In this document: in pieces, positions 42,688-51,548 of the stretch
How the letters are laid out: every line of letters begins with the position of its first letter
Position numbering within the stretch: the first letter of the stretch is position 1
Source of the DNA: JAPLFM01 sp964650885
GTDB taxonomy: Bacteria; Bacteroidota; Ignavibacteria; Kapaibacteriales; UBA2268
DNA length: 60,285 nt
Reading direction: 5' to 3'
Assembly (NCBI GenBank): GCA_964650885.1
Contig: CAZYXG010000009.1
Location: 1 to 60,285 of the forward strand
Notes under the pieces: model-generated
Told to the model about the DNA's origin: nothing
The model's input: only the letters and a program-made list of their open reading frames with translations
Databases searched by the model: none
Made by a program: the position numbers and the translations under genes

Positions 42688-45006
42688 TTAATTCTGCACA
42701 ACAAATGATTTGACAATGAAATTACCATATTTATCTGATATTTTAGCATAATACACACCAGAAGCAATATTTACATCCATTGTGTTCAATCCCTTATTCA
42801 AATCATCAATTTTGTTTAATATAGAAATACCATTTAGACTAAATATCTCAATATTTAATTGATAATAATATTCTTTTACATTGATTTGAACTTGTTTAAC
42901 CGAGTTATTATAGAATAAGTTGATACTATCAGGATTAATATTACTGAAGTTGTTATTGATAGGTAAATTTGTATCTATTGGTAAAAGCTCGATTAAGTCA
43001 TTTTTGTAAGTAATTGGAATAGCTATGACATTAAATGAATGTGGTTTAAAATTATATTTACCTCTTATATTAACAAGTCCTTTATTATTTTCAATAACAT
43101 TATTTGGTTTATCGAGTGTGTTCTGTGTTGTGTAATCGTCAGCCCATAACTCATAATGTACTCCATCGGTTTGCAATGGCACACCGTCAATGTTTAAATA
43201 TAGCTTAACTTCGTCATTTGGGTATTTATTTATATAACTAATATAGATTGAGTCTTTAGATGAATTAACTACCACATCAGTCATTTTCATATTATCAATC
43301 CAATTTTTGACGTCGTGATTGTTAAACAATTCAGTTTCGAAATCAATTTTATGTACATTCTGCCCAAAATGATTTGATAGCATTGTAAAGGCATTAAATG
43401 TGGGAGAACCATAAATTGCTCTTTTCCCTTGATTATTTATTCCAAGTTTAATAAAACCCAAGCCAATAGTTCTGCAAGCAATTTTCATTATGTCAGGATT
43501 ATTCAAATAAACTATCAGCATATTTGCATTCCAAAGAGCGGCATTCAATGAGTTATTAAGTTCAGTTCGGTCATATAGCCAATCTTTCCCATCAGAACCA
43601 CCTGACCACCACTCAGTACTGCCTAAGAATAGTTTATCATTTAAGTTATATTGATTAATTTTCTTTTTGTAAAAATCTATAATATACTCTTCAAAGCTAG
43701 CATCAACACTTTGTAAATATCTTAAGTTATCGTTTTGAGATACTGAATCAAAACCTTTTGCTGGGTGATAGCCGAATATTTGGCATTTATCTTTGGCTTT
43801 ACCAATTAACACATCGAATGAATCATCTTCCCAACAATTACCATTGTTTATAACAATTAACGAAGAATCTTTCGCCTTCATTTTATCATAATAATCTAAA
43901 TACCTAATTGCATATTCGTGTTTATTATCCCATTGTTCATTACCAATTTCAAAATATTTTACCTTATAAGGAAGTGTATCTCCAATAGTCATTCTTTGTT
44001 TGCCATAAGCAGTGTTAGTGTCTCCATTGCAAAATTCAACTAATTCAGCAGCTTCTTGTGGAGTTCCATTTTGATAATTAACTGTTAGATATGGTTCTAT
44101 ATTTTGAGCTTTACAAAATTGCATATATTCTCTTAATCCAAATTCAAATCTTTGCGGCTTTTCATTAAAGCCCAAGAAAATTGGTGATCTTCTTTGGTCA
44201 ATTGGTAATATTGTATTTTTCCAATCATTCAATTTGCTGTCTGCAAATGATCCACCCGGATATCTCAAATTACCAAATTTTGCTTTTTTATATAAATCAT
44301 ATTGTTCTTTTCTTATTCCATTGATATTGTTATCTGGCATTAATGAAATTTCATCAATATAAAATATACCTTCTTGCAAACTCTCTATTCTAATTTTCGA
44401 CTTACTATTTATTAAATTACTTATGTTTTTATTAGTTATCAATTTGATACTCTGCTTTTCCCATTTTTTATTTGAAAACTCTATCGTATTATTTGATACT
44501 TCATGCCATACCCCATTTTTATCAAAAGTTAGAATTGAAATTTTTATTTTTTTTATTTCACTTCCTTCATTCTTAGTATAAATATAAAAATCATAATTAA
44601 CTGAGTCTGAAAGTAAAAATTCTTGCTCTAAATATATATTATCTTTATTTTTTTGCTCATATCTCACACAGCTAAAACCGTTTAAATTATAATGTCCACT
44701 CCAAACAATAACCTTACTTTCTTTCAAAGAGTCTAACTGAATATCCCAGTTCGTTATTGTTGCAATACTATTATTTACACCGCTATAAACTATGTGGTCA
44801 AAACCTCTATTGGTTATTTCTTGAGCCCAAAGTCCATTTTCACCAACTATATAATTTGAGACAAATTCTATAAAGCCACCAAATATATCTCTAGTAGCTT
44901 TGTCTTTGTGAAACTCATTCTTTTTTATATTCAATGTTGCTGTTTTTTCAGCATAAACACTTGATATTGCAAAAATTGCTAATAGTAATATTACTAACTT
45001 TTTCAT
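42688..45006 (-). CDS. GH51-like alpha-L-arabinofuranosidase with a T9SS tail
   Basis: 772 residues, Sec signal (MKKLVILLLAIFAISSVYA). It starts with the non-catalytic strands of GH51 enzymes (DIFGGFIEFVSNYIVGENGLWAQEI), followed by a CBM-like insert and the barrel: FGNLRYPGGSFAD, YFEIGNEQW with the acid/base Glu, and FLGSTEWW with the likely nucleophile Glu. The last 80 residues form a T9SS type-A sorting domain (IFSLNGISILNKI, GVYYAKISDKYG, FIVKSFVVQN). It would act on arabinose-containing or related polysaccharides outside the cell. Its codon use looks more AT-rich than its neighbours (many Asn/Lys/Ile), which may point to transfer. Confidence 0.83.
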   Translation of the reverse strand: MKKLVILLLAIFAISSVYAEKTATLNIKKNEFHKDKATRDIFGGFIEFVSNYIVGENGLWAQEITNRGFDHIVYSGVNNSIATITNWDIQLDSLKESKVIVWSGHYNLNGFSCVRYEQKNKDNIYLEQEFLLSDSVNYDFYIYTKNEGSEIKKIKISILTFDKNGVWHEVSNNTIEFSNKKWEKQSIKLITNKNISNLINSKSKIRIESLQEGIFYIDEISLMPDNNINGIRKEQYDLYKKAKFGNLRYPGGSFADSKLNDWKNTILPIDQRRSPIFLGFNEKPQRFEFGLREYMQFCKAQNIEPYLTVNYQNGTPQEAAELVEFCNGDTNTAYGKQRMTIGDTLPYKVKYFEIGNEQWDNKHEYAIRYLDYYDKMKAKDSSLIVINNGNCWEDDSFDVLIGKAKDKCQIFGYHPAKGFDSVSQNDNLRYLQSVDASFEEYIIDFYKKKINQYNLNDKLFLGSTEWWSGGSDGKDWLYDRTELNNSLNAALWNANMLIVYLNNPDIMKIACRTIGLGFIKLGINNQGKRAIYGSPTFNAFTMLSNHFGQNVHKIDFETELFNNHDVKNWIDNMKMTDVVVNSSKDSIYISYINKYPNDEVKLYLNIDGVPLQTDGVHYELWADDYTTQNTLDKPNNVIENNKGLVNIRGKYNFKPHSFNVIAIPITYKNDLIELLPIDTNLPINNNFSNINPDSINLFYNNSVKQVQINVKEYYYQLNIEIFSLNGISILNKIDDLNKGLNTMDVNIASGVYYAKISDKYGNFIVKSFVVQN

Positions 45007-45024
45007 TGTTTATTAATCCTTTAA

Positions 45025-45714
45025 TTAATCATTGGGTTCAACACTGCCCATTACTTTTATTGAAATAAAGTGCATTGAAGGCTCGTCTGTTTCTATTGTT
45101 ATTGTTGCAAACAAACTGCCTTCTAACTTAGAATTAGTTTTTATAATTGCTTCTAAGGTAAAGTCTTTGCCTGCCTTGAAAATTTGTCCAACTTTTAAAT
45201 TTGTTGTAAATTCGTTAGGCGAATTTTCTAAAGCTAAAATTTTGATATCCCTATCTACATTGTTGCTTAGCACCATCTTTGCAATATTGTCCTTTTTCAA
45301 GCTTATATTGCCAAAAGTTAAAATTTTGGGGAATTGGCTAATGGGAATCAATATGTTTGCTTTCAAGAGTATGTCTAACTTGTCGTTTTCAGGGTCGTTT
45401 GTTGTTAGGCTAATTCCTTTAATGATTCTGCCAGCATCTTTGCTGATTTGCAAGGTAATGTCTAAGCTGCCAAACTCACCAGGGTTTATCACTTCTTTAT
45501 CCAAAGGTGCAGTGGTGCAACCGCAACCTGGCTTCACGCTATGAATTTTCAATGGTTCATTGCCCACATTTTTAATTTTGATAATTGTTTTCAGCGGGCC
45601 TTTGTTTTGTTCAACTTTCCCCCAATCAAAGGTAACGCCATTTTCAATTTCTATTTTTGGCTGTGCCAATAAAAGTGTTGGCAAAAGTAAAAACAAATTC
45701 ATTAATTTTTTCAT
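45025..45714 (-). CDS. DUF1573 domain secreted protein
   Basis: 229 residues with a Sec signal (MKKLMNLFLLLPTLLLAQ). The DUF1573 domain (about 22-115) has its typical pattern FDWGKVEQNKGPLKTIIKIKNVGNEPLKIHSVKPGCGCTTAP with the CGCTT motif, then SGTNDPE-like loops. A second similar Ig-like domain follows. The family is common in Bacteroidota, exported, and of unknown function. It precedes the glycosidase gene by 18 nt on the same strand, so they are probably co-transcribed. Confidence 0.9.
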   Translation of the reverse strand: MKKLMNLFLLLPTLLLAQPKIEIENGVTFDWGKVEQNKGPLKTIIKIKNVGNEPLKIHSVKPGCGCTTAPLDKEVINPGEFGSLDITLQISKDAGRIIKGISLTTNDPENDKLDILLKANILIPISQFPKILTFGNISLKKDNIAKMVLSNNVDRDIKILALENSPNEFTTNLKVGQIFKAGKDFTLEAIIKTNSKLEGSLFATITIETDEPSMHFISIKVMGSVEPND

Positions 45715-45832
45715 CTTTCATTTCCTTGATTTTTTATCACTCTACTTTAGTTTTACACTTATTTTGTAAAAATTGTTTCAGAATAATTGCTAATTTACTA
45801 ATATAAAAACAGAATTCTATAAAAAAGTTACA

Positions 45833-46381
45833 ATGAAACAATACGAAACTGGTAAAAGTGGTTCAATCATTACCTATAAAGGGATAACTCCAAAAATACA
45901 CCCTAGTGTATTTATTTGCGAAGGAGTACGAATAGTTGGCGATGTGGAAATTGAAGAAAACTGCTCTATATGGTTCAATACCGTAATTAGAGGCGATGTG
46001 CATCACATAAGAATTGGTAAGAATAGTAATATTCAAGATTTATGTATGCTTCATGTTACTAATGGACGATATGCTTTGAATATAGGCAATAATGTATCGG
46101 TGGCTCATTCTGTGACCCTGCACGGCACTACAATCAAAGATAATGTACTTATAGGGATGAATGCTTGCGTACTGGATAATTCAGTAGTTAATAGCAATTC
46201 TATTGTGGCGGCAGGTTCAATTGTAAAAGAAAATTTCATTGTACCTGAAGGTGTTCTTGTAGCTGGAGTTCCTGCAAAAATCATTAAGGATTTGAAACCC
46301 GAAGAAATAGCACGAATTACAAATACAGCACCGAACTATATCAAGTATTCTCAGGATTATAGGGATTCTGTTGGTAGTTAG
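45833..46381 (+). CDS. gamma-carbonic-anhydrase-like hexapeptide protein
   Basis: 182 residues, left-handed beta-helix repeats of the gamma-CA/YrdA/PaaY family. The three likely zinc His residues are in QDLCMLHVT, NVSVAHSVTLHG and the last His of that segment. NSIVAAGSIVKENFIVPEGVLVAGVPAKI is the typical end. Activity as carbonic anhydrase is possible but not certain for this subgroup. It overlaps the end of motA by 4 nt, tail to tail. Confidence 0.9.
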   Translation: MKQYETGKSGSIITYKGITPKIHPSVFICEGVRIVGDVEIEENCSIWFNTVIRGDVHHIRIGKNSNIQDLCMLHVTNGRYALNIGNNVSVAHSVTLHGTTIKDNVLIGMNACVLDNSVVNSNSIVAAGSIVKENFIVPEGVLVAGVPAKIIKDLKPEEIARITNTAPNYIKYSQDYRDSVGS

Positions 46382-47187
46382 TGGTTTGGAAATTCTTTAA
46401 CTCTGGCACTAACTCTTTCGGAAATAATTCCTTGCTCGGAAATAGGGAAATAACTTAAAAGCCTTGCTTGAATCATAGTAGGAGTGTCGCCTTTGCCAAG
46501 TGCTGTAATTGCATCGGCTATAAGCTGATAAATTCTCATTTCTTCATTGTGTAGCACTTTTAATTTGTCAGCTGTGGGTAGCCAAAGAATATTAGCCAAA
46601 AATATACCCCAAAATGTGGCAATAAAAGCTGTAGCAATATTGCGTATCAGTACTTTTGGGTCGCTCCCTGCCGCAGCCAAAGTGGAGATAAGCCCCAATA
46701 CAGTACCAATAATACCCATTGTAGGTGAATATCCACCCATTCTTGTGAAGATGGATATATTAGCATAATGTCTTTCTTCTATTTGCGATACTTCTGATTC
46801 TATGACTTTTTGCAAAGTCTCTATTTCCGCACCATCTACTAATAGTCTGAACAACTTACGAACAAATTTGTTGTCAATTTCTTCTAATTTATTTTCTAGT
46901 ATAAGCACACCATCTCTTCTGGCAATTCCAGCTGAGTGTATAATTTGCACCATTAAATTTTCTACTTGCAAGGCAGGATTTGAATTCATTGAAATTTTGA
47001 TTAAAGAAAATATTTTCTTTAAAACTTGGATACCATTTGCTGAAATAGCAGTGGCTATTGTTCCACCTACCACTATTAGCAAGGCAGGCAATATGATGAT
47101 AGAACTAAATGTGCCGCCTTCTACTAAGTAAGCACCAAAAATTGCTAAAAGACCTAATCCGAAACCAATCAGTAAACTATTTTTCAT
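46378..47187 (-). CDS. motA: flagellar motor stator protein MotA
   Basis: 269 residues, four membrane helices (about 5-25, 32-50, 150-170, 180-205). The typical segments are MGIIGTVLGLISTLAAAGS and IATAFIATFWGIFLANILWLPTADKLK, with the conserved Pro residues of the MotA/PomA ion channel. The cytoplasmic loop between helices 2 and 3 is about 100 residues. It drives rotation with MotB, which does not follow here; the coding strand ends at the convergent carbonic-anhydrase-like gene, and motB must lie elsewhere. It is the last gene of the flagellar operon. Confidence 0.93.
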   Translation of the reverse strand: MKNSLLIGFGLGLLAIFGAYLVEGGTFSSIIILPALLIVVGGTIATAISANGIQVLKKIFSLIKISMNSNPALQVENLMVQIIHSAGIARRDGVLILENKLEEIDNKFVRKLFRLLVDGAEIETLQKVIESEVSQIEERHYANISIFTRMGGYSPTMGIIGTVLGLISTLAAAGSDPKVLIRNIATAFIATFWGIFLANILWLPTADKLKVLHNEEMRIYQLIADAITALGKGDTPTMIQARLLSYFPISEQGIISERVSARVKEFPNH

Positions 47188-47211
47188 ATTTCATTATTAA
47201 AAAATCAAATC

Positions 47212-48204
47212 TCATTTTAGATAATCAAAAAGTGTGTTTTGGCTAATTCTCGAACCCACTTGCAATGTGTAGTTCAGCAATGTTTCTTCTCTTTTCAAAT
47301 CCATTGCCACTTCTGCCATATTCACATCTTCTTTAGATGATCGGAAGTCCATCATTCGAGTTTTTTCTTCTTGCATTTGGCTATTTATTGCGTCTAATCT
47401 ATTGATTCGAGTACCAACTTTAGCAGAGATTCTATTGATTTCATCGAAGTTGTCAGCTAAATTTTTCTGCAAAACATCAATATCGCTAGAATCTTCTTTT
47501 GTGATGAAATTTTCTTTTTGACGAACTACACCATCTTTATACTGCAATTTATTATATAATTTGATTATATCTTCAAAAATTTTTGTTCCGCCCGCTCCAA
47601 AAACTTCGCTTGGCTTCACATTTACTATCTCAGTTGTTTTATCATCTTTATTAATAATGCGGTCTTCATTGTTGCCTTTGAATACAACTTTAAGACCTGA
47701 TGGGTTATCTACAGTGGCTGTACCTTGCACAATTTCATAAGGGTCATTGTTTTGTGCTTCAGGAGTTTTATTTAAAGAATAATCTCTTGTTTTAGTGCCA
47801 GAAAAAAGCGTATGCCCATTGAAATCAGAATTTGCACTTTTCACAATATCTTGTAAATATCCTTTTATATAGCCAGCTAAAACTGGTATGTTTTGCTGCA
47901 CGCCCAATTGAAGCGATTCAATTCCAATTTCTCTAACTTTTATCACGTTGTCTGAAATATTTTTTAGATTTTCATCTACTGCATACATTTCTCTCATAGT
48001 CTCATCGAGAATGCCTTGATAGTTTTCATTTTGTTCTATCTTAGCACCATATCTTTTTATATCAACTACGTCCGCTGGTTTGTCCTCGAGATTTACGATT
48101 TCTTTTCCAGTTGTTAGTTGCATATCAGCTTTCACTCTGCGGCCTTGAATTTCATCTAAACTGCGGGTGAATGTGTTATAAATTGATTTGTGGGTTACTC
48201 TCAT
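47212..48204 (-). CDS. flgL: flagellar hook-associated protein 3
   Basis: 330 residues. The N-terminus RVTHKSIYNTFTRSLDEIQGRRVKADMQLTTGKEIVNLEDKPADVVDIKRY and the C-terminal helix (LKREETLLNYTLQVGSRISQNTLFDYL) are the flagellin-like ends of FlgL. The middle (about 150-230) is variable. It forms the hook-filament junction, next to FlgK. The gene lies 38 nt downstream of flgK, and motA follows after 24 nt. Confidence 0.93.
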   Translation of the reverse strand: MRVTHKSIYNTFTRSLDEIQGRRVKADMQLTTGKEIVNLEDKPADVVDIKRYGAKIEQNENYQGILDETMREMYAVDENLKNISDNVIKVREIGIESLQLGVQQNIPVLAGYIKGYLQDIVKSANSDFNGHTLFSGTKTRDYSLNKTPEAQNNDPYEIVQGTATVDNPSGLKVVFKGNNEDRIINKDDKTTEIVNVKPSEVFGAGGTKIFEDIIKLYNKLQYKDGVVRQKENFITKEDSSDIDVLQKNLADNFDEINRISAKVGTRINRLDAINSQMQEEKTRMMDFRSSKEDVNMAEVAMDLKREETLLNYTLQVGSRISQNTLFDYLK

Positions 48205-48242
48205 TTCGACTTCTCCATCCTTGGAATATAATTGAGACCTAT

Positions 48243-49682
48243 TTATCTACCTAGATTTACGATAGTAGTTAGCATCTCATTAGTGGTATTTATTACCCTA
48301 CTTGCAGCATCGAATGCTTGTTGAAATTTTATTAGGTTCACAGCTTCTTCATCCAAATTGACACCAATTATTGTCTCTCTTTGGTTTATCAGCTGTTCTT
48401 TTACTAGTTGTGTTGTTTGATAGCCACTCGCAGCTTCTCTAGACATAATCCCAACTCTGCCAACCATTCCTGAATAATATTCAGTTGGGGTTTGATTGTC
48501 AATAAAAGTTGAGTTATCGCTAATGCGTGCAATTCTGCTAGCAATTTGCGAATTACCAGGTTCGTTTGCTTTGCTGGAAATTGAAATATCTCTTGGCTTT
48601 CCTTTAACATCATTCGATAATGCCAAAGTAGTTGCTGTTGCATTTCCTACTCCAGGCTCAAAAAAATTTCTACCTACTGGGTTTCCACTTTTGTCATCTA
48701 AACCAAAACCTTGTTGAGTCAAACCATTGATTTCTTTCACAAGATTTGAAACAAATTTATTCAAATCTGTCGCTACTGAAAAACCACCACTAGTATCGAA
48801 ATCATCTAAAGTTACATTGTATGTTTTAAGTTGACTTTTCATTTCACCATTTTCTGGAGAAATATAATTTATTATATCTCCATTGGCATTCTTATTTGCA
48901 ATTACAGCAGTTCGCTCGCCAGTATTGGAATTAACTTGTTCCATCACTTCTAGTTTGGAAGCAATTGGTCCAGTAACAACATTTATTCCATTTACGTAAA
49001 CGTTTACCATTCCGTTTGAAGCTTGTGTAACTGTTACATTTGCAAGTTTAGTTAATTCTTCGAGTTTTTCTTCACGCTTATCAATCATTGATTGCGAATC
49101 ACTTGCAGCTAATGGCTTGCTTGCACTTACACCATTATTCAAATCCACTATTTCTTCAATAAGTTTATTGGCAGAAAGTACATTTTGGCTCAATGAATTT
49201 AATGTTTCGCTACGAGTTTCGTTAATTTGTCTTGCAGTTATATTGAATCTATCAACAAGTGTTTGAGCCAATCCCAAGATATTTTCTCTCTGTGCTTCGT
49301 TTTCTGGTTTGATAGCCAATTCATCGAAAGCATTTAAAAATTTATTTGTTACTTCGTTCAGTCCATTTTCCGATGGTTCATTCAGAATTGCTTCCAAGCG
49401 AGTCATAGTGTTTCTGTCTGCTTCATAAGTAGCATTGCGTGAAACAGTGCTTCGAACTTCTTTATCAAAAAATTCTTCTCTATAAGTTCGTAATTTATCG
49501 GCAACTGCACCAGTACCCACAAAATTACCATTTTGGAAGTGTGGTGTTGCTTCAGAGAAAACAGCAGTCCTACGTGAATAGCCAGGGGTATTAGCATTGG
49601 CAATGTTATTGGAAGTAACGTCCAATCCAAAGCGTTGAGCCAATAAAGCTTTTTTCCCTATTTCTAATGAAGCTATTCCCAT
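48243..49682 (-). CDS. flgK: flagellar hook-associated protein 1
   Basis: 479 residues. The N-terminus IASLEIGKKALLAQRFGLDVTSNNIANANTPGYSRR is the rod/hook signature with the conserved NNIANANTPGYSR, and the C-terminus ends in the matching helix (LIKFQQAFDAASRVINTTNEMLTTIVNLGR). It caps the hook and joins FlgL. Its secretion is expected to be aided by FlgN, whose gene is two positions upstream. Length is shorter than the 550 residues of E. coli FlgK. Confidence 0.95.
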   Translation of the reverse strand: MGIASLEIGKKALLAQRFGLDVTSNNIANANTPGYSRRTAVFSEATPHFQNGNFVGTGAVADKLRTYREEFFDKEVRSTVSRNATYEADRNTMTRLEAILNEPSENGLNEVTNKFLNAFDELAIKPENEAQRENILGLAQTLVDRFNITARQINETRSETLNSLSQNVLSANKLIEEIVDLNNGVSASKPLAASDSQSMIDKREEKLEELTKLANVTVTQASNGMVNVYVNGINVVTGPIASKLEVMEQVNSNTGERTAVIANKNANGDIINYISPENGEMKSQLKTYNVTLDDFDTSGGFSVATDLNKFVSNLVKEINGLTQQGFGLDDKSGNPVGRNFFEPGVGNATATTLALSNDVKGKPRDISISSKANEPGNSQIASRIARISDNSTFIDNQTPTEYYSGMVGRVGIMSREAASGYQTTQLVKEQLINQRETIIGVNLDEEAVNLIKFQQAFDAASRVINTTNEMLTTIVNLGR

Positions 49683-49688
49683 AATAAA

Positions 49689-50033
49689 TTAAATCGCCGC
49701 CGATAAAGTATTATTTATCATCATTGAGAATTCATCAACTTTTCTTACAATATCGCTAGTTTTAGCGAATTTTAATTTTTCAGCCATTGAAAGATAGTTT
49801 TTACATTCTTCAAGGTTTGAATTTAATTTAATCATCCCACGAATGATGCTCATTTTCCCAGTCATTTTGGTAGCTTCTTCCACTACTTCTGGCAAATGCA
49901 CAACAGAATGGCAAAGCATTCTGCGAAGAGCATATACTTCATCGTCTGGCAATTCTGTGCTGAAAGAGTTAATACTTTCAACTAAATCTTTTGTTAATTC
50001 TGTTAAATTTTCTTTTTTGATGTAATTTTCCAT
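49689..50033 (-). CDS. four-helix-bundle (S23-type) protein in the flagellar operon
   Basis: 114 residues, all helical. The pattern LVESINSFSTELPDDEVYALRRMLCHSVVHLPEVVEEATKM and the later KLNSNLEECKNYLSMAEKLKF resembles the four-helix-bundle (23S rRNA-intervening / TIGR02436-type) family. This is unusual in a flagellar operon, where one would expect FlgM or a chaperone. The ATG at 50033 has GGGGG just upstream; a TTG four codons earlier is also possible. It lies between flgN and flgK with 6-20 nt gaps, so it is co-expressed with them. A role as secretion chaperone or regulator is a guess. Confidence 0.6.
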   Translation of the reverse strand: MENYIKKENLTELTKDLVESINSFSTELPDDEVYALRRMLCHSVVHLPEVVEEATKMTGKMSIIRGMIKLNSNLEECKNYLSMAEKLKFAKTSDIVRKVDEFSMMINNTLSAAI

Positions 50034-50053
50034 AAATTCCCCCAAGAATTTAT

Positions 50054-50491
50054 TTAGATTTTAACATTGCAAACAGCTCTTCCACTGTTTACTAATAAAT
50101 TAAGTATGTTTTGAACGCTAGTTTTTGCTCTCATAGCAAGCACACGATTCACGTTGTTTAGGTTATGCAAATTTGATACCAGTTTCTTCATGTTAATCCG
50201 CATTTTCTTAATTTCTGTCAAGCTTTCGCCAGAAAGTTTATTTTCAATAGCAGATAATCTTAAATTCATAGCATCAACTCTAGAAATACCAAGCCAAGTC
50301 ATCAATAGTTTTATTCTTTGGTCTTCACTTTCTCGTATATCTTTTAGCTTTTGTTCTTGTACAGCCGCCAACTGTTCAACTTTCTGCATCTCAAATTTAA
50401 TCAATGCGTCCTTTTGCGATTCGGCAAGCTTGTTCAAGTCCAGTAGTAGTCTCTCTTCGTGCTTTATTATTTGGTATAGTTTATTTAACAT
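50054..50491 (-). CDS. flgN: FlgN-like flagellar export chaperone
   Basis: 145 residues, long helices with heptad pattern, no signal peptide. The N-terminal half (LYQIIKHEERLLLDLNKLAESQKDALIKFEMQKVEQLAAVQEQKL) and its place just before flgK fit FlgN, the chaperone for FlgK and FlgL. The sequence is less conserved than the rod genes, so part of the argument is context. Confidence 0.8.
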   Translation of the reverse strand: MLNKLYQIIKHEERLLLDLNKLAESQKDALIKFEMQKVEQLAAVQEQKLKDIRESEDQRIKLLMTWLGISRVDAMNLRLSAIENKLSGESLTEIKKMRINMKKLVSNLHNLNNVNRVLAMRAKTSVQNILNLLVNSGRAVCNVKI

Positions 50492-50522
50492 CCATGTCTC
50501 CTATACTATGTTTGGCAAAATC

Positions 50523-51410
50523 CTAGCCAAGTATTTGTTCGTATTTCTTTACTCGCTTTACGTAAGATTTAGTTTCGTTGAATGGTGGTATTCCGTTGTA
50601 TTTATCTACATTGCCTGGGCCGGAGTTATATGCTGCAAGAGCCAATTCTTTATTTCCTCCGAACTTATCAAGCATTTGCCTTAGGTATTTTGTGCCGCCC
50701 ATAATATTTTGAATTGGATTATAGGAATCACTAACACCCAAATCTTTAGCAGTGCCGTCCATAAGTTGCATAAGTCCTTTAGCTCCAACTCCTGAGCGAG
50801 CTGTATTGCGTCCAGCCGATTCTGCTCCAATTACTGCTTTAATCAATCCTTCTGGCACATCGTACTTTTTAGAAGCAAGCGTTATAGTGTCTTGATAGTT
50901 AGAAAGTCTTGATTGAAGTCTGTCAATAAATGTATCGCCTACTGCAATTTCATCGCTATTATTTGTTTGTTGCGGTTTGCTAATTGCTCTTTTTTGCAAT
51001 AGCTCTTTCATTTGGTGTAAAGTTTTTGGCACAAACTCTGTGTGAGTCTTTAATTTTTCGCCATTTGTGAGTTGCTGATATATTTTATCTGCTATTCCAA
51101 TTCCAGAGCCAATATTTGAAAGTTGGTCTGTAAAAGCCATATCGGTATAGCCCTCTAATGTGTCTGCACCGAAAGACATATCGCCACCTTCTTCTTCGCC
51201 AAAGTTTCCTTTGATGTTCTTTTTCATTTCTTTGAACATCATATTCATAAACATTGATTCGAAGCCACGAGCTGCTTTAGCGAATTCAGCTTTTTTCTCG
51301 CCACTAAGTGCTGATTGTTTCTGAATTTCGCCCAACACAACAAGTTTTGCTGTTTTAGCTTTTTCTAATCCTTGGAAATCGCCTATTAATTTTGCTTTTG
51401 GCTGTATCAT
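50523..51410 (-). CDS. flgJ: FlgJ-like rod protein fused to a GH23 transglycosylase
   Basis: 295 residues. Residues about 40-115 are the FlgJ rod-binding domain (KAARGFESMFMNMMFKEMKKNI, then GYTDMAFTDQLSNIGSGIGIADKIYQQL). Residues about 180-290 are an SLT-type lytic transglycosylase: the catalytic Glu is at 197 in AVIGAESAGRNT, then GAKGLMQLMDGTAKDLG and LALAAYNSGPGNVDKY. It should make a gap in peptidoglycan for the growing rod. E. coli FlgJ has a glucosaminidase (GH73) instead. GAGGTG lies just before the ATG. A 138-nt gap separates it from flgI. Confidence 0.92.
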   Translation of the reverse strand: MIQPKAKLIGDFQGLEKAKTAKLVVLGEIQKQSALSGEKKAEFAKAARGFESMFMNMMFKEMKKNIKGNFGEEEGGDMSFGADTLEGYTDMAFTDQLSNIGSGIGIADKIYQQLTNGEKLKTHTEFVPKTLHQMKELLQKRAISKPQQTNNSDEIAVGDTFIDRLQSRLSNYQDTITLASKKYDVPEGLIKAVIGAESAGRNTARSGVGAKGLMQLMDGTAKDLGVSDSYNPIQNIMGGTKYLRQMLDKFGGNKELALAAYNSGPGNVDKYNGIPPFNETKSYVKRVKKYEQILG

Positions 51411-51548
51411 TTCTTCACCTCTTCGATTTTTAGAAGATGTATTTTTAATTTACAAATACAATTTATGAATTATTTTTAATAAAACAAACGCTTAAAACAC
51501 GAATTCGTTACAAATAATCAAATATTTATTAAAAATAATTAATTTTTC

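Noticed and set aside
45032..45544. 170-codon open frame opposite the DUF1573 gene
   Set aside because: Antisense shadow of a gene with clear motifs.
50154..50684. 176-codon open frame opposite flgN and flgJ
   Set aside because: It crosses two real genes on the other strand and encodes a Ser/Phe/Cys-rich sequence without any motif.
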